A DNA stretch of 39,821 nt from a virus. The notes beneath the pieces are model-generated. The model ran no database searches. It was not told the DNA's origin and saw only the letters and a list, made by a program, of their open reading frames with translations. The translations under genes and the position numbers were made by a program. The stretch lies in the IMG/VR virus record IMGVR_UViG_3300044646_001339, positions 1-39,821 of that record. One strand, written 5' to 3'. Shown in pieces: positions 6,763 through 14,599 of this stretch. The first letter of the stretch is position 1; each line of letters starts with the position of its first letter.

Positions 6763-8817
6763 ATGCGACTAGTTCACACACGACAAGCCCTGATTTCGCT
6801 AGCCCGCGCAGAGGGTGCTGACGTGCCCCCACAGGCTGCGGAAGCGCTGCCCGATGACGCCGCACCCGCTGTCCGTGATGGTGCGGTAATCAGCTACCGC
6901 AGGGGTAATAAGGAATCGGATGACCCATCCGAGAAATCGGACAGCTTCGATATTGTGCTGGCTACTGAAACGCCCGTGCGTGAGCGTGCGTTCGATTGGG
7001 ATACGCTGCGCGTCATCGAATATGAATCCGTGCTGTCTATGGATGGCGCGGATATTTCGCGCATGAATAACGCACCGTTCCTGTTGCAACACTCGCCTAG
7101 TGTGCACACGACGCTGGGTGTTGTGACTAACCCGCGCATCGAAAACGGTAAGCTAGTAGCCACTGTGCGTGGTTCGCTGCGCGCTGAAATGCAAGGGTTC
7201 TTGCAAGACATCGAAGCGGGCATTTTACGTCAAGTGTCGCTTGGTGCTAACCCCGTAGAAACCACTTGGACTGAACGCGCAAATAGTGTACCGCTTGCCA
7301 CTCACGTACGGTGGCAAGGTCTAGAGGGTTCACTAGTTGCTATCGGTGCAGACCCTAACGCAGTAACGCGTGCGCTACGCGCGCAAGTTCAACCCGACAA
7401 CAAACCCGCAGAACCACAAAACGAGGGTACAGACGAAATGAAGCTGAACGTAAAAGACGCTTTCGAGTTCATCCGGCGGGCAGAACGCCTGGGTATTGAC
7501 AGCAAGACGGCTGAAAGCCTTATCGATGCTCACCCAGACGCCACGCTCGATATGCTTACGGGCGTAGCACACCAACGCGCAGCGGCTAGCGCAAAGCCCG
7601 CACCGTCGTCTGTGGGTGATAACGAAACGATGCAGGCGCAGGCTGTGTCTGAGGGTATCACGCTCGCTATCATGCGGCGTGCAAACCCGGACAATCCGCG
7701 CATCAAGGCGCAGTTTGAAGCCAACGAAAAGGCTGGGGGGCTTGCCCGTCAGTTTGCAGGTATGTCGCTGCGTCGCATGGCTGAACAGATGCTTTCGCTT
7801 GACGGCATCAACACGCGCAACATGGATGAAACCGACATCGCACGCATGGCAGTGGGTATGGTTTCGGGTGATGTTCGTGAACGTCAGATTCGACGCGCAG
7901 CCACGGGCCACGGCATCGGTAGCTTTCCGAACGTGCTGGCTAACACTGTCTCGCGCGTCATCGCTGATGGTTATGAGTTCATCCAACCCACGTATATGCT
8001 GCTAGGCACCCGTCAGGATTTGCCTGATTTCCGCGAGACGAATTTCGTTCGTCTTTCGGATATGCCCACGCTGCGCAAGGTGGGTGAAAATGGCGAAATC
8101 AAGCGTGCGGTTCTGCGCGATGCCAAGTCAGGTATGCGCCTTGCGCGGTACGGTCTGATTATCGGCATCAGCTATGAAGCAATCATCAACGATGATTTGG
8201 GCGCGTTTAGCGACTTGTCCAACGAGTTCGTTGACATCGCACGCGAAACGGAGGCTGACGTAGCGTGGGCGCCCATCATCGGAAATGACGCTTTCGCTGA
8301 TGACAGCGTGGATTTTTTCCATGAAGACCATGGAAACATCAGCGACGTTGCAGAGCGGCCCAACGCAGCCACGCTCACGGACGCGCAACGCTTGATGCTC
8401 GCGCAGCGGGCTAAGGGCAGCACCGACGGACAGCCAGGGCGTTACCTGCGTCTGACGCCGCGCACCATCTTCACAGGCACGCAACTCTTTGGCGACGCGC
8501 AGCGCTCGCTAAATGACCGCATCTATCCCACGTCACCCACTGGCACGATGCCCGAAGCGCTGCGCGGGCAGTTTGCGCCACCTGTGTGCGAACCTCGCCT
8601 TGACGCGCTGAACGCGGGGCTTTCGTGGCTTGTCACGGCTGACACGTCGCGACGTGCTGGCCCCATCAAGTATGGGTTCCTGCGCGGGCAGGAACGCCCT
8701 GTGATTACCTCGCGCGAGGGTTTCGAGGTTGAGGGGGTAGAAATCAAGGCGTCGCACAGCTTCGGCGCAGGGCTGTACGATTACCGTGGTGCGGTGCTGT
8801 TCACGGCTGCGGAATAA
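6763..8817 (+). CDS. Fused prohead protease - major capsid protein
   Basis: The 684-residue product has two parts. Residues about 60-205 look like an HK97-type (U35) prohead protease: NNAPFLLQHS with candidate catalytic His110, and ILRQVSLGANP with candidate Ser159. From about residue 226 the sequence changes to a scaffold-like helical segment, then a capsid domain (about 380-684). One fused open frame carries both, so proteolysis between the domains would release mature capsid. AGAGGAG sits just upstream of the ATG. A methionine at residue 226 with its own ribosome-binding sequence may give a separate capsid-only product. No independent major capsid gene exists elsewhere. Confidence 0.85.
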   Translation: MRLVHTRQALISLARAEGADVPPQAAEALPDDAAPAVRDGAVISYRRGNKESDDPSEKSDSFDIVLATETPVRERAFDWDTLRVIEYESVLSMDGADISRMNNAPFLLQHSPSVHTTLGVVTNPRIENGKLVATVRGSLRAEMQGFLQDIEAGILRQVSLGANPVETTWTERANSVPLATHVRWQGLEGSLVAIGADPNAVTRALRAQVQPDNKPAEPQNEGTDEMKLNVKDAFEFIRRAERLGIDSKTAESLIDAHPDATLDMLTGVAHQRAAASAKPAPSSVGDNETMQAQAVSEGITLAIMRRANPDNPRIKAQFEANEKAGGLARQFAGMSLRRMAEQMLSLDGINTRNMDETDIARMAVGMVSGDVRERQIRRAATGHGIGSFPNVLANTVSRVIADGYEFIQPTYMLLGTRQDLPDFRETNFVRLSDMPTLRKVGENGEIKRAVLRDAKSGMRLARYGLIIGISYEAIINDDLGAFSDLSNEFVDIARETEADVAWAPIIGNDAFADDSVDFFHEDHGNISDVAERPNAATLTDAQRLMLAQRAKGSTDGQPGRYLRLTPRTIFTGTQLFGDAQRSLNDRIYPTSPTGTMPEALRGQFAPPVCEPRLDALNAGLSWLVTADTSRRAGPIKYGFLRGQERPVITSREGFEVEGVEIKASHSFGAGLYDYRGAVLFTAAE
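7423..7440 (+). promoter_or_regulatory. Candidate internal ribosome-binding site and start for capsid-only product
   Basis: GAGGGT at 7423-7428 lies nine bases before an in-frame ATG at 7438, which is residue 226 of the protease-capsid fusion and falls at the domain boundary, after a Pro/Asn/Glu-rich linker. Initiation here would give a 459-residue capsid or scaffold-capsid protein. In-frame internal starts that yield scaffold or capsid from protease genes are known in lambda- and Mu-type phages. Here it is an inference. Confidence 0.4.
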
Positions 8818-8874
8818 CGCACACACGTCACAGACAACACAGACGACACACGACACAGCTAGCGAGGTAAACAG

Positions 8875-9636
8875 ATGGGATATCCTGTGATGAAAGAAAG
8901 CGGATTGAATATCCGCCTGACGGCAGGGCAAGCGTACACAGCCGGTATGATTGTAGCCGCTACTAGCACGCGTGGTGGTGGGGCTTTCGGTATCGCGCTG
9001 CAAGATGCAGCGTCGGGTGATGAACTCGACATTGCAACGGAGGGTGTCTTTACCGAAATTCCGAAAGTTTCGGGTGAGGCGTTTGCAAAGTTCGATAAGC
9101 TGTATATCGATTCGACTACAGCAACCGCGCTGAAACTGACGAAACGCCCTGTGGGGCCGCATTTCGGTTACGCAATGGAAGTTGCGGGCAGCACGGACAC
9201 CACAGCAACCGCGTTCGTGGATGGCACCACTTACAAAGATGGTGGCGTTATCTGTCTGTCTGGCGTGCTGGATTCCACGGGTGGGCGCGCTATCGGTACG
9301 CACAATATCCCAGGCTTGGTGGTTCCTGCGGGATACAACATCAAACAATCCCGGTATCGCGTAACTACAACGCACACGTCTGGGGGCAGCGATGCAGCGA
9401 CCATCGCGCTTGCAGAATCCGGGGGTAGCACCATCGTTACCGCTGTAGCTATCAGCAACGGGGGCAACCCTTGGGACTCGGGTGGCTGGGTTGCGGGTGC
9501 GCAGGATGGCACGGCTGCTAACATCAGCACCACCACAGCGACGGCTGCACGCCCTGTGCAAGCCACGATTGCCACACAGGCACTCACCGCAGGTGTGATG
9601 ATTGTGCAAGTCGAGTGCGTTCCAGCTAACGCCTAA
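8875..9636 (+). CDS. Capsid decoration protein (DUF2190-like N-terminus)
   Basis: This 253-residue protein lies directly after the capsid gene. Residues 1-125 resemble the DUF2190 capsid-cement family: MGYPVMKESGLNIRLTAG, then repeated short beta strands around 'AGMIVAATS' and 'FGIALQDAASGDELDI'. Residues about 130-253 form a second Gly/Thr/Ala-rich beta domain that could project from the capsid surface. GAGGT upstream supports the ATG at 8875. The stop overlaps the next start (TAATG). Confidence 0.7.
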   Translation: MGYPVMKESGLNIRLTAGQAYTAGMIVAATSTRGGGAFGIALQDAASGDELDIATEGVFTEIPKVSGEAFAKFDKLYIDSTTATALKLTKRPVGPHFGYAMEVAGSTDTTATAFVDGTTYKDGGVICLSGVLDSTGGRAIGTHNIPGLVVPAGYNIKQSRYRVTTTHTSGGSDAATIALAESGGSTIVTAVAISNGGNPWDSGGWVAGAQDGTAANISTTTATAARPVQATIATQALTAGVMIVQVECVPANA

Positions 9637-9962
9637 TGCGTGGTTCTATCGGCATAAACTCGGCTCTGATTACTTCATCAATAGATGAGGTTTACGCAGT
9701 GCCGTGCACGTTTACTGTCGATGGCGCACAGCATGAAAGCAAAGGGCTATTTGATTCCGCAGACGAACGCGTTGACGTAGCATCGGGGGCAACGACCCTA
9801 GCTGTTACGTTGCGCGTTCGTGCTGCGGTGCTGCCCGCAGGTGTGAAGCGACAAACGCGCGTCAGTGTAGACGCAGCCGATGGGGGTAACTTCATTATCG
9901 AAACGTTAGAGCACACGGGTAGGGGGCGCGTTGTGCTCACACTTAGTAGGGTGCGCGCGTGA
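9636..9962 (+). CDS. Head-tail connector / completion protein, 108 aa
   Basis: This small beta-rich protein sits between the decoration protein and the tail-terminator-like gene, the slot of gpFII-type head-completion proteins. The sequence has regularly spaced strands (VPCTFTVDG, TLAVTLRVR, FIIETLEH, RVVLTLSRV) and no cysteine-rich or catalytic motifs. The assignment is by position, size and strand pattern; I see no diagnostic motif. Confidence 0.55.
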   Translation: MRGSIGINSALITSSIDEVYAVPCTFTVDGAQHESKGLFDSADERVDVASGATTLAVTLRVRAAVLPAGVKRQTRVSVDAADGGNFIIETLEHTGRGRVVLTLSRVRA

Positions 9963-10549
9963 CGATGGCACTGTTCAACGCGTTGAAATCAACGCTTGCA
10001 GCGGATAGCGCTATTGCAGACATCATCGGTGCTGACGGCGTTGTGTATTTCGCGCGTATACCCGAATTGCAGAGTAGCGAGTTTACAGCTACGGCTACAG
10101 GTTTTATCAACATACTTCCAGGCGAGGATGCACTAGACCGGGATAGAGACGCTAACGGCGTTTGGGTTTTCAAACGCACCACACCTGTTGATTTGGAGTG
10201 TTTTCTATTAGACAACTCTGACAGCGATTCTGTGGAGTCTGGCGACGAATTGCTTTTTACGCGTCTAATTGAGTTTGCGCAGGAAGTGCTAAACGCGCTG
10301 TTTGTGCGCAAGCCTGCGCTTGCAGGTGTGAGTATTGACAACATCAGCCGAATCGGTATTGAATACGGCGTTGCAGTTGGCGACGATAAGATAGGCGCTG
10401 CTAAGGTTACGCTAGAAGTGCAGACCACGCAGTCGCTAGAGTGGAATGGGCAAGGGGCACACCCGCTAACGCGCATCAACACGAACACGGAAACAACTAA
10501 CGGCGCAACTGTGTATCAAGAAAACGCAGTGCAGCAAGACGAGGGATAA
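9959..10549 (+). CDS. Tail completion/terminator protein, Mu gp37-like position
   Basis: This 196-residue protein lies immediately before the sheath gene. In Mu-like phages this slot holds gp37 (DUF1834) or a tail terminator that caps the tube and docks to the head connector. It starts with an amphipathic helix (ALFNALKSTLAADSAIADII) and has mixed alpha/beta character. The start is the GTG overlapping the preceding stop; an ATG two codons downstream is an alternative. The function is inferred from location and size. Confidence 0.6.
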   Translation: MTMALFNALKSTLAADSAIADIIGADGVVYFARIPELQSSEFTATATGFINILPGEDALDRDRDANGVWVFKRTTPVDLECFLLDNSDSDSVESGDELLFTRLIEFAQEVLNALFVRKPALAGVSIDNISRIGIEYGVAVGDDKIGAAKVTLEVQTTQSLEWNGQGAHPLTRINTNTETTNGATVYQENAVQQDEG

Positions 10550-10554
10550 CCCAT

Positions 10555-12075
10555 ATGGCTCTGTTGTCGATTCCTAGGTCACTCCGAACCCCTGGCACCT
10601 ATGTCGAAGTGCGGGGGGCACCCGCGCGCACCCCTACGCGCCCAAAGGCGTTCCTCGTGGGGCAGGTGACGTCTGACGCGACCGTAACCGCAGGGGTGCC
10701 TGTGCGCTGCCTGGGTGCCAGCGACGCAGAGGGTAAGTGCGGCGTTTCGTCCGTGTTGGCTGCCATGGCGCGGGCTTGGTACGCTAACAACGTAGCCGCA
10801 GACCTATGGCTGTTGCCCCTAGCGGACCCAGGTGGGGGTGCCGCTGCGGAAGCGACCATCACCATCGATGACGGACCCACAGCAAGCGGCACGTGGAATG
10901 TATATATCGGCGGTGTGCATGTACCCGTTGCTATTGTTGCGGGCTTGACCGTCGCGCAAGTCGCAACCCGTCTAGGTGCAGCCGTCAACGCAAACAAGCG
11001 TTTGCAATGCACCGCTGCGGTTGTGGACGAAGTGGTAACGCTTACGTTTGTGCACGATGGCACCATCGGCAACGGCTATGACGTGCGCTTCAATTTCAAG
11101 GGTTCGGCTGCGGGTGAGGTAACGCCCGCAGGGCTTGGCTACACGCTGACGAACTTCACGGGTGGTTCGGGCACTGTGTCGCTGTCTACCATCGGCACGA
11201 TGCTTACGGGTCACAGCTTTCGATGGCTGGTACACCCGTACGGCACAACCACGCCGCTTGACAACGTCAAGACTGAAATGGAGTCGCGTTGGAATTACGC
11301 GCGACAGGAATGGGGTACGGCGTTTAGCGCGTATGGGGGCAGTTACGCTAACGGCGCAAGTGCCGCAGCGGCACGTAACAACAAATATGAGGTTCTTTGG
11401 GTTTACCGCGCAGGCGAAACGCTCGGTTCAGGCACAACTGACCCCCGTGGCGAGGGTGCGCGCATCGGGCATCCCACGCCGCTCTATACGTGGGTTGCTG
11501 CCCATACGGCTGCGTATACCGCCGTTGTGGGGGTTCTTGCGTCGCGTGGCGCGGTTGATGTCGAAGTGCGGGGGGTGCACGGCTGTGACGAACTCGATAA
11601 GGTGTCCGCGCTTGACACGTCAGAGCTTTTGCTAGAGTCGGGTGCTAGTTACAGCACTGTCGATGCGCAAGGTCGCGTGCATATTGGTGACGTCATTTTG
11701 ACGTATCGCCTTGATGAATCGAACGCTGCGGATTCCTCGTGGTATTCTGCAAACGTTACGGAAATTCTGGGTTCTTACGTGTTGCAGGTGCCTAAGTGGG
11801 TGGCGCAGGATTTCCGAAATCACTTGCTGTATCCTGACGGTGCTCGAGTGTCGGCTAGCGTGCCTGTGGTCACACCCGCAATCGCGAAAGCTAAAGCGGT
11901 AGAGTATTACCGCAAAGGCGAGTTTGCGGGTGTGGTGCAAGATTCGGACGCTTACGAGCGGTCTATTCGCGTGACCATCAACACGGATAATCCCGAAATG
12001 CTCGATTACGAAACGCTACCAGACCTCGCTAACGCGTTCAAAATCGGACGATGGTCTGTTGAGTTCACGCGCTAA
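10555..12075 (+). CDS. Contractile tail sheath protein (Mu gpL family)
   Basis: This 506-residue protein has the Mu gpL signature. Its N-terminus reads 'IPRSLRTPGTYVEV' and then 'RPKAFLVGQVT', used in sheath-sheath linkage, followed by the 'GVPVRCLGASDAEGKCG' segment. The C-terminal domain includes 'KVSALDTSELLLESG', 'YRLDESNAADSSW', and 'VVTPAIAKAKAVEYYRKGEFAG' near the end. The sheath contracts around the inner tube to drive DNA injection. Its presence makes this a myovirus-type phage. Confidence 0.93.
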   Translation: MALLSIPRSLRTPGTYVEVRGAPARTPTRPKAFLVGQVTSDATVTAGVPVRCLGASDAEGKCGVSSVLAAMARAWYANNVAADLWLLPLADPGGGAAAEATITIDDGPTASGTWNVYIGGVHVPVAIVAGLTVAQVATRLGAAVNANKRLQCTAAVVDEVVTLTFVHDGTIGNGYDVRFNFKGSAAGEVTPAGLGYTLTNFTGGSGTVSLSTIGTMLTGHSFRWLVHPYGTTTPLDNVKTEMESRWNYARQEWGTAFSAYGGSYANGASAAAARNNKYEVLWVYRAGETLGSGTTDPRGEGARIGHPTPLYTWVAAHTAAYTAVVGVLASRGAVDVEVRGVHGCDELDKVSALDTSELLLESGASYSTVDAQGRVHIGDVILTYRLDESNAADSSWYSANVTEILGSYVLQVPKWVAQDFRNHLLYPDGARVSASVPVVTPAIAKAKAVEYYRKGEFAGVVQDSDAYERSIRVTINTDNPEMLDYETLPDLANAFKIGRWSVEFTR

Positions 12076-12101
12076 CGCGCACACCACAGGGGGGTTAGAA
12101 C

Positions 12102-12473
12102 ATGGCTGCGCAGGCTGGTATTGCATTTATTCGCGCAGGTAGTAAGCAACTATCTGCCAAAGGTTCGCTGAACGTCAAGCTACAGGATTACGAGCGCAGT
12201 GTGGAAGTTGATGCGCTGGGTGGGGTGCACGTAACAAAAAAGGTTGCTGTGTGCTATGTTGACGGCACGTTTTACTTGCGCGACAGTGACGAAACTAAAG
12301 ACATTGAAGCGCAAGCGGAAAACGTGGCCGTTACTGTGCAAATGGCTAGTGGGCGCACGGGTACGCTGCGCGACGGAACCCTAGTGGGTGAAATCGTGGT
12401 GAACACAGAAGAGGGTACGTTCAACGCGCGATGGGAAGGCGTCGGCGCGTGGGATAGACTCCAAAACGGATAA
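12102..12473 (+). CDS. Tail tube protein (Mu gpM family)
   Basis: At 123 residues this fits the Mu gpM inner tube: a short beta-sandwich protein directly after the sheath gene. Family-like features are 'GIAFIRAGSKQLSAKGSLNVKL' at the N-terminus, a central 'VCYVDGTFYLRDSDETKDI' and the C-terminal 'GTFNARWEGVGAWDR'. A G-rich ribosome-binding sequence precedes the ATG. Tube rings polymerise on the tape measure inside the sheath. Confidence 0.88.
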   Translation: MAAQAGIAFIRAGSKQLSAKGSLNVKLQDYERSVEVDALGGVHVTKKVAVCYVDGTFYLRDSDETKDIEAQAENVAVTVQMASGRTGTLRDGTLVGEIVVNTEEGTFNARWEGVGAWDRLQNG

Positions 12474-12482
12474 GGTGACATC

Positions 12483-12731
12483 GTGAACTTGCCAACTGTG
12501 AAGCTATCGCGCCCCATCAACGTTGCGGGTGTGACGAAAACCGAACTTGTCGCGGTAAAAGAACCCACAGCGCGCGTGCTGCGTCGCGCTAAAGGGCTAG
12601 AACCCGGTGAGCTAGCCGCAGCGCTTGCCTGCGATATGTTCAACCTGACAGATGCCGAGTTCGATAGTATGGCGCTTGCTGACGCTATGCAGGTGGTGGC
12701 CGTAACTGCCCCCTTTCTTAGCGCTAGCTGA
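12483..12731 (+). CDS. Tail assembly chaperone, short form (Mu gp41-like)
   Basis: This 82-residue protein between the tube and tape-measure genes resembles Mu gp41 (Phage_TAC family). A short beta start (TVKLSRPINVAG) is followed by helices including 'ARVLRRAKGLEPGELAA' and 'LTDAEFDSMALADAMQVV'. Such chaperones coat the tape measure during tail assembly and usually exist as a short form and a frameshifted long form. A C5 run near the 3' end and an adjacent frame without any start codon show the same arrangement here. Confidence 0.85.
   Translation: MNLPTVKLSRPINVAGVTKTELVAVKEPTARVLRRAKGLEPGELAAALACDMFNLTDAEFDSMALADAMQVVAVTAPFLSAS
12709..12713 (+). other. Likely programmed -2 (or +1) frameshift site, run of five C
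   Basis: In the chaperone frame the codons are GCC CCC TTT. A proline tRNA on CCC (12711-12713) can slip back two bases onto CCC at 12709-12711. Reading then continues as CCT TTC TTA into the downstream frame. Slipping one base forward reaches the same frame. Mu and relatives are reported to use a -2 shift at this gene pair, whereas lambda- and P2-type phages use -1. The downstream frame has no usable ATG or GTG start, which argues that frameshifting is its only route of expression. Confidence 0.75.
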
Positions 12732-12885
12732 ATCGTATAAAGGGCACGTCAAGCGCGTATTTGGCGATTTAGCGTATCTAGGCAAGTGGACCGCAAACGA
12801 CATACTAGATACGCCACTTAGCGAACTCTCGTGGTGGCATAGTGCCGTTATAGACGCCTGCAAGCGTGCAAACGGAGTGCCCTAA
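12712..12885 (+). CDS. Frameshift extension of the tail assembly chaperone (GT-type long form)
   Basis: After a -2 shift, 57 residues are added to the first 77 of the chaperone, giving about 134 residues. The extension includes SYKGHVKRVFGDLAYLGKW and then TPLSELSWWHSAVIDACKR, clear protein-like sequence with a Trp-Trp helix. It ends with a TAA two bases before the tape-measure GTG. The frame upstream of the C5 site is closed by a TAA at 12703-12705, so it cannot be an independent gene. The long form would recruit the tape measure and tube subunits. Confidence 0.75.
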   Translation, partial: PFLALAESYKGHVKRVFGDLAYLGKWTANDILDTPLSELSWWHSAVIDACKRANGVP

Positions 12886-12887
12886 AA

Positions 12888-14597
12888 GTGGCTAGCAACA
12901 CACCCGCAATTAGTACCGCGCTGTCATTAGTTGACAGATTCACTGGCCCGCTGCGCGCTATGCGTTTCGCGTTGGCGCCGTTCGGCTCCGCGTTCAAGAC
13001 CGTTGCGGGTGCTGCGCTGCACGCAGGTGCGGCGTTTGCTAAACTGTCGGGTTTTGCTGCGTCTGCAACGGGTGTGGTGGGTGCCGCTGTCGGCTCTTTT
13101 GCAAACTCTGCAAGCGACATCAGACGCTTTGCTGCGCAAGTGGGTGTTAGTTCGGAAGCGCTACAGGAATTTAGGCTAGTCGCTAGCGGTCTAGGAATCG
13201 AGACTGACAAAATAGACGACGGGCTAAAAGAACTCGCGTTGCGTATGGCTGAATTGCGCGCGGGTGAGGGTGCACTATCTGGCTTGCTAGAAAACGTGTC
13301 ACCCAAGTTGCGCAAGCAACTGATGACCGTTACAGATACAGAGGAGGCGTTCACTATCCTAGTGCAAGCTATGAACCAACTTTCTAACGCAGGTGACAGA
13401 CTGTTGTTGTCTGAATCTGCGTTTGGGGGCAGTGGTGAAACCATAGCGCGTTTTGCTGAACTAGGCGCTGCGGGATTGGCTAAGGCGCGTGTGGAGTCTC
13501 GCGCTTACGGCGTGCAGAGTGACGAAACGCTAGCCAAGACGCAGGAGGCTGCCAAAGCCTGGAACAATGCCAAGAAATCGATTGTAGGCTTGTCAGGCGC
13601 GATAGCCAGCGAGTTAGCCCCCGTGTTAGCCCCCATGGTCAAACACGTCGCTAGCTGGGTGCAGGCTAATAGGGGTGTGCTGTCACAGCGGCTAGCCGAG
13701 TATGCAAGCGCGCTGGGTGCTGCAATCAAAAGCATTGACTGGCAAGCTGTCAGCGACGCTGCGCGCGATATGTGGCAAGCTGTAAAGCCCCTAATCGAAG
13801 CGGTAGCAGCGTTGGTTACTAAGCATTGGGGCGCCATCAAGGCGTTTACCGCTGTCACGTTTGATGCAATAAAGCATATTGTTAGCACCACTGTAGCGGC
13901 GTTGGTGCGCGTGCTAAACGAGATGGTAGCGCCAATACTCGACGCAGTGTCAGGCATCAAGCAAGCGTTCACAGGGCTAGCGGATTTTATCGCTGGGGTG
14001 TTTACGCTTGATATGGACCTAGCGCTTTCAGGCATCAAAGATATCGTGCTGGGTGTGGGCAAGGTGTTTAGCAGTATCGCTGACACCATTATGACTGCAT
14101 GGTCTATTTTGTCCGATTGGTTTGTCAAGCTGTGGGATAAGTTTGCGCCGGACCCCCTAAAGCGTGCGTGGGAAGCGTTCGCAGGCGCCATAGGTGCTGT
14201 GTTTGACGCTATGAAAACGCCCGTCAATTGGCTAGCCGACAAACTGTTGTGGATAGCCGAAAAACTCGCATGGATTGTAGAGACGATTTCGGGGCTAAAC
14301 CCTGTGGCTGCCCTTGGTGACGCTGTAAACGCAGCCTTTGGTGCCGTCAAGTCGTCTGTGGATTCCGCGCGTGGCGCGGGTGCAGGTGCAGGTACACTCG
14401 CTGCGGGCATGATGCAACCCCCAGCTAGCACTGACAGCGGTTGGATTTCAGACGTGCTAGGCAAGACTAGAACACCTGACGGAAAGATAGTTATCGATTT
14501 TAGAAACATGCCTGCAAACGTGACAGCCACAGATGAAAGCCCCCAGGGTGCCAAGCCTGTGACGTTGAACACGGGCAAGCGTAGCGCAGGGGGCTAA
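12888..14597 (+). CDS. Tail tape measure protein (Mu gp42-like)
   Basis: This 569-residue protein starts with GTG two bases after the chaperone extension. It has the expected features: an N-terminal segment for tube initiation, long Ala-rich helices, and membrane-active hydrophobic stretches in the middle (about residues 300-390, including the repeated 'HIVSTTVAALVRVL' type segments). The C-terminal part is Gly/Ala- and Pro-rich. Tape measures set tail length and are thought to form part of the injection channel. At this length the tail should be short to medium for a contractile phage. Confidence 0.88.
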   Translation: MASNTPAISTALSLVDRFTGPLRAMRFALAPFGSAFKTVAGAALHAGAAFAKLSGFAASATGVVGAAVGSFANSASDIRRFAAQVGVSSEALQEFRLVASGLGIETDKIDDGLKELALRMAELRAGEGALSGLLENVSPKLRKQLMTVTDTEEAFTILVQAMNQLSNAGDRLLLSESAFGGSGETIARFAELGAAGLAKARVESRAYGVQSDETLAKTQEAAKAWNNAKKSIVGLSGAIASELAPVLAPMVKHVASWVQANRGVLSQRLAEYASALGAAIKSIDWQAVSDAARDMWQAVKPLIEAVAALVTKHWGAIKAFTAVTFDAIKHIVSTTVAALVRVLNEMVAPILDAVSGIKQAFTGLADFIAGVFTLDMDLALSGIKDIVLGVGKVFSSIADTIMTAWSILSDWFVKLWDKFAPDPLKRAWEAFAGAIGAVFDAMKTPVNWLADKLLWIAEKLAWIVETISGLNPVAALGDAVNAAFGAVKSSVDSARGAGAGAGTLAAGMMQPPASTDSGWISDVLGKTRTPDGKIVIDFRNMPANVTATDESPQGAKPVTLNTGKRSAGG

Positions 14598-14599
14598 CC

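Noticed and set aside
8533-9609. A 358-codon open frame on the minus strand opposite the capsid and decoration genes
   Set aside because: It has no ribosome-binding site and no recognisable domain, and is rich in Arg, Cys and His as expected from the antisense of GC-rich codons. The plus strand carries two clear structural genes here.
13505-14578. A 357-codon open frame opposite the tape measure gene
   Set aside because: Long but Ser/Ala/Thr-rich and low in charged residues, typical of the antisense of an Ala-rich helical gene. The plus strand frame is an obvious tape measure.
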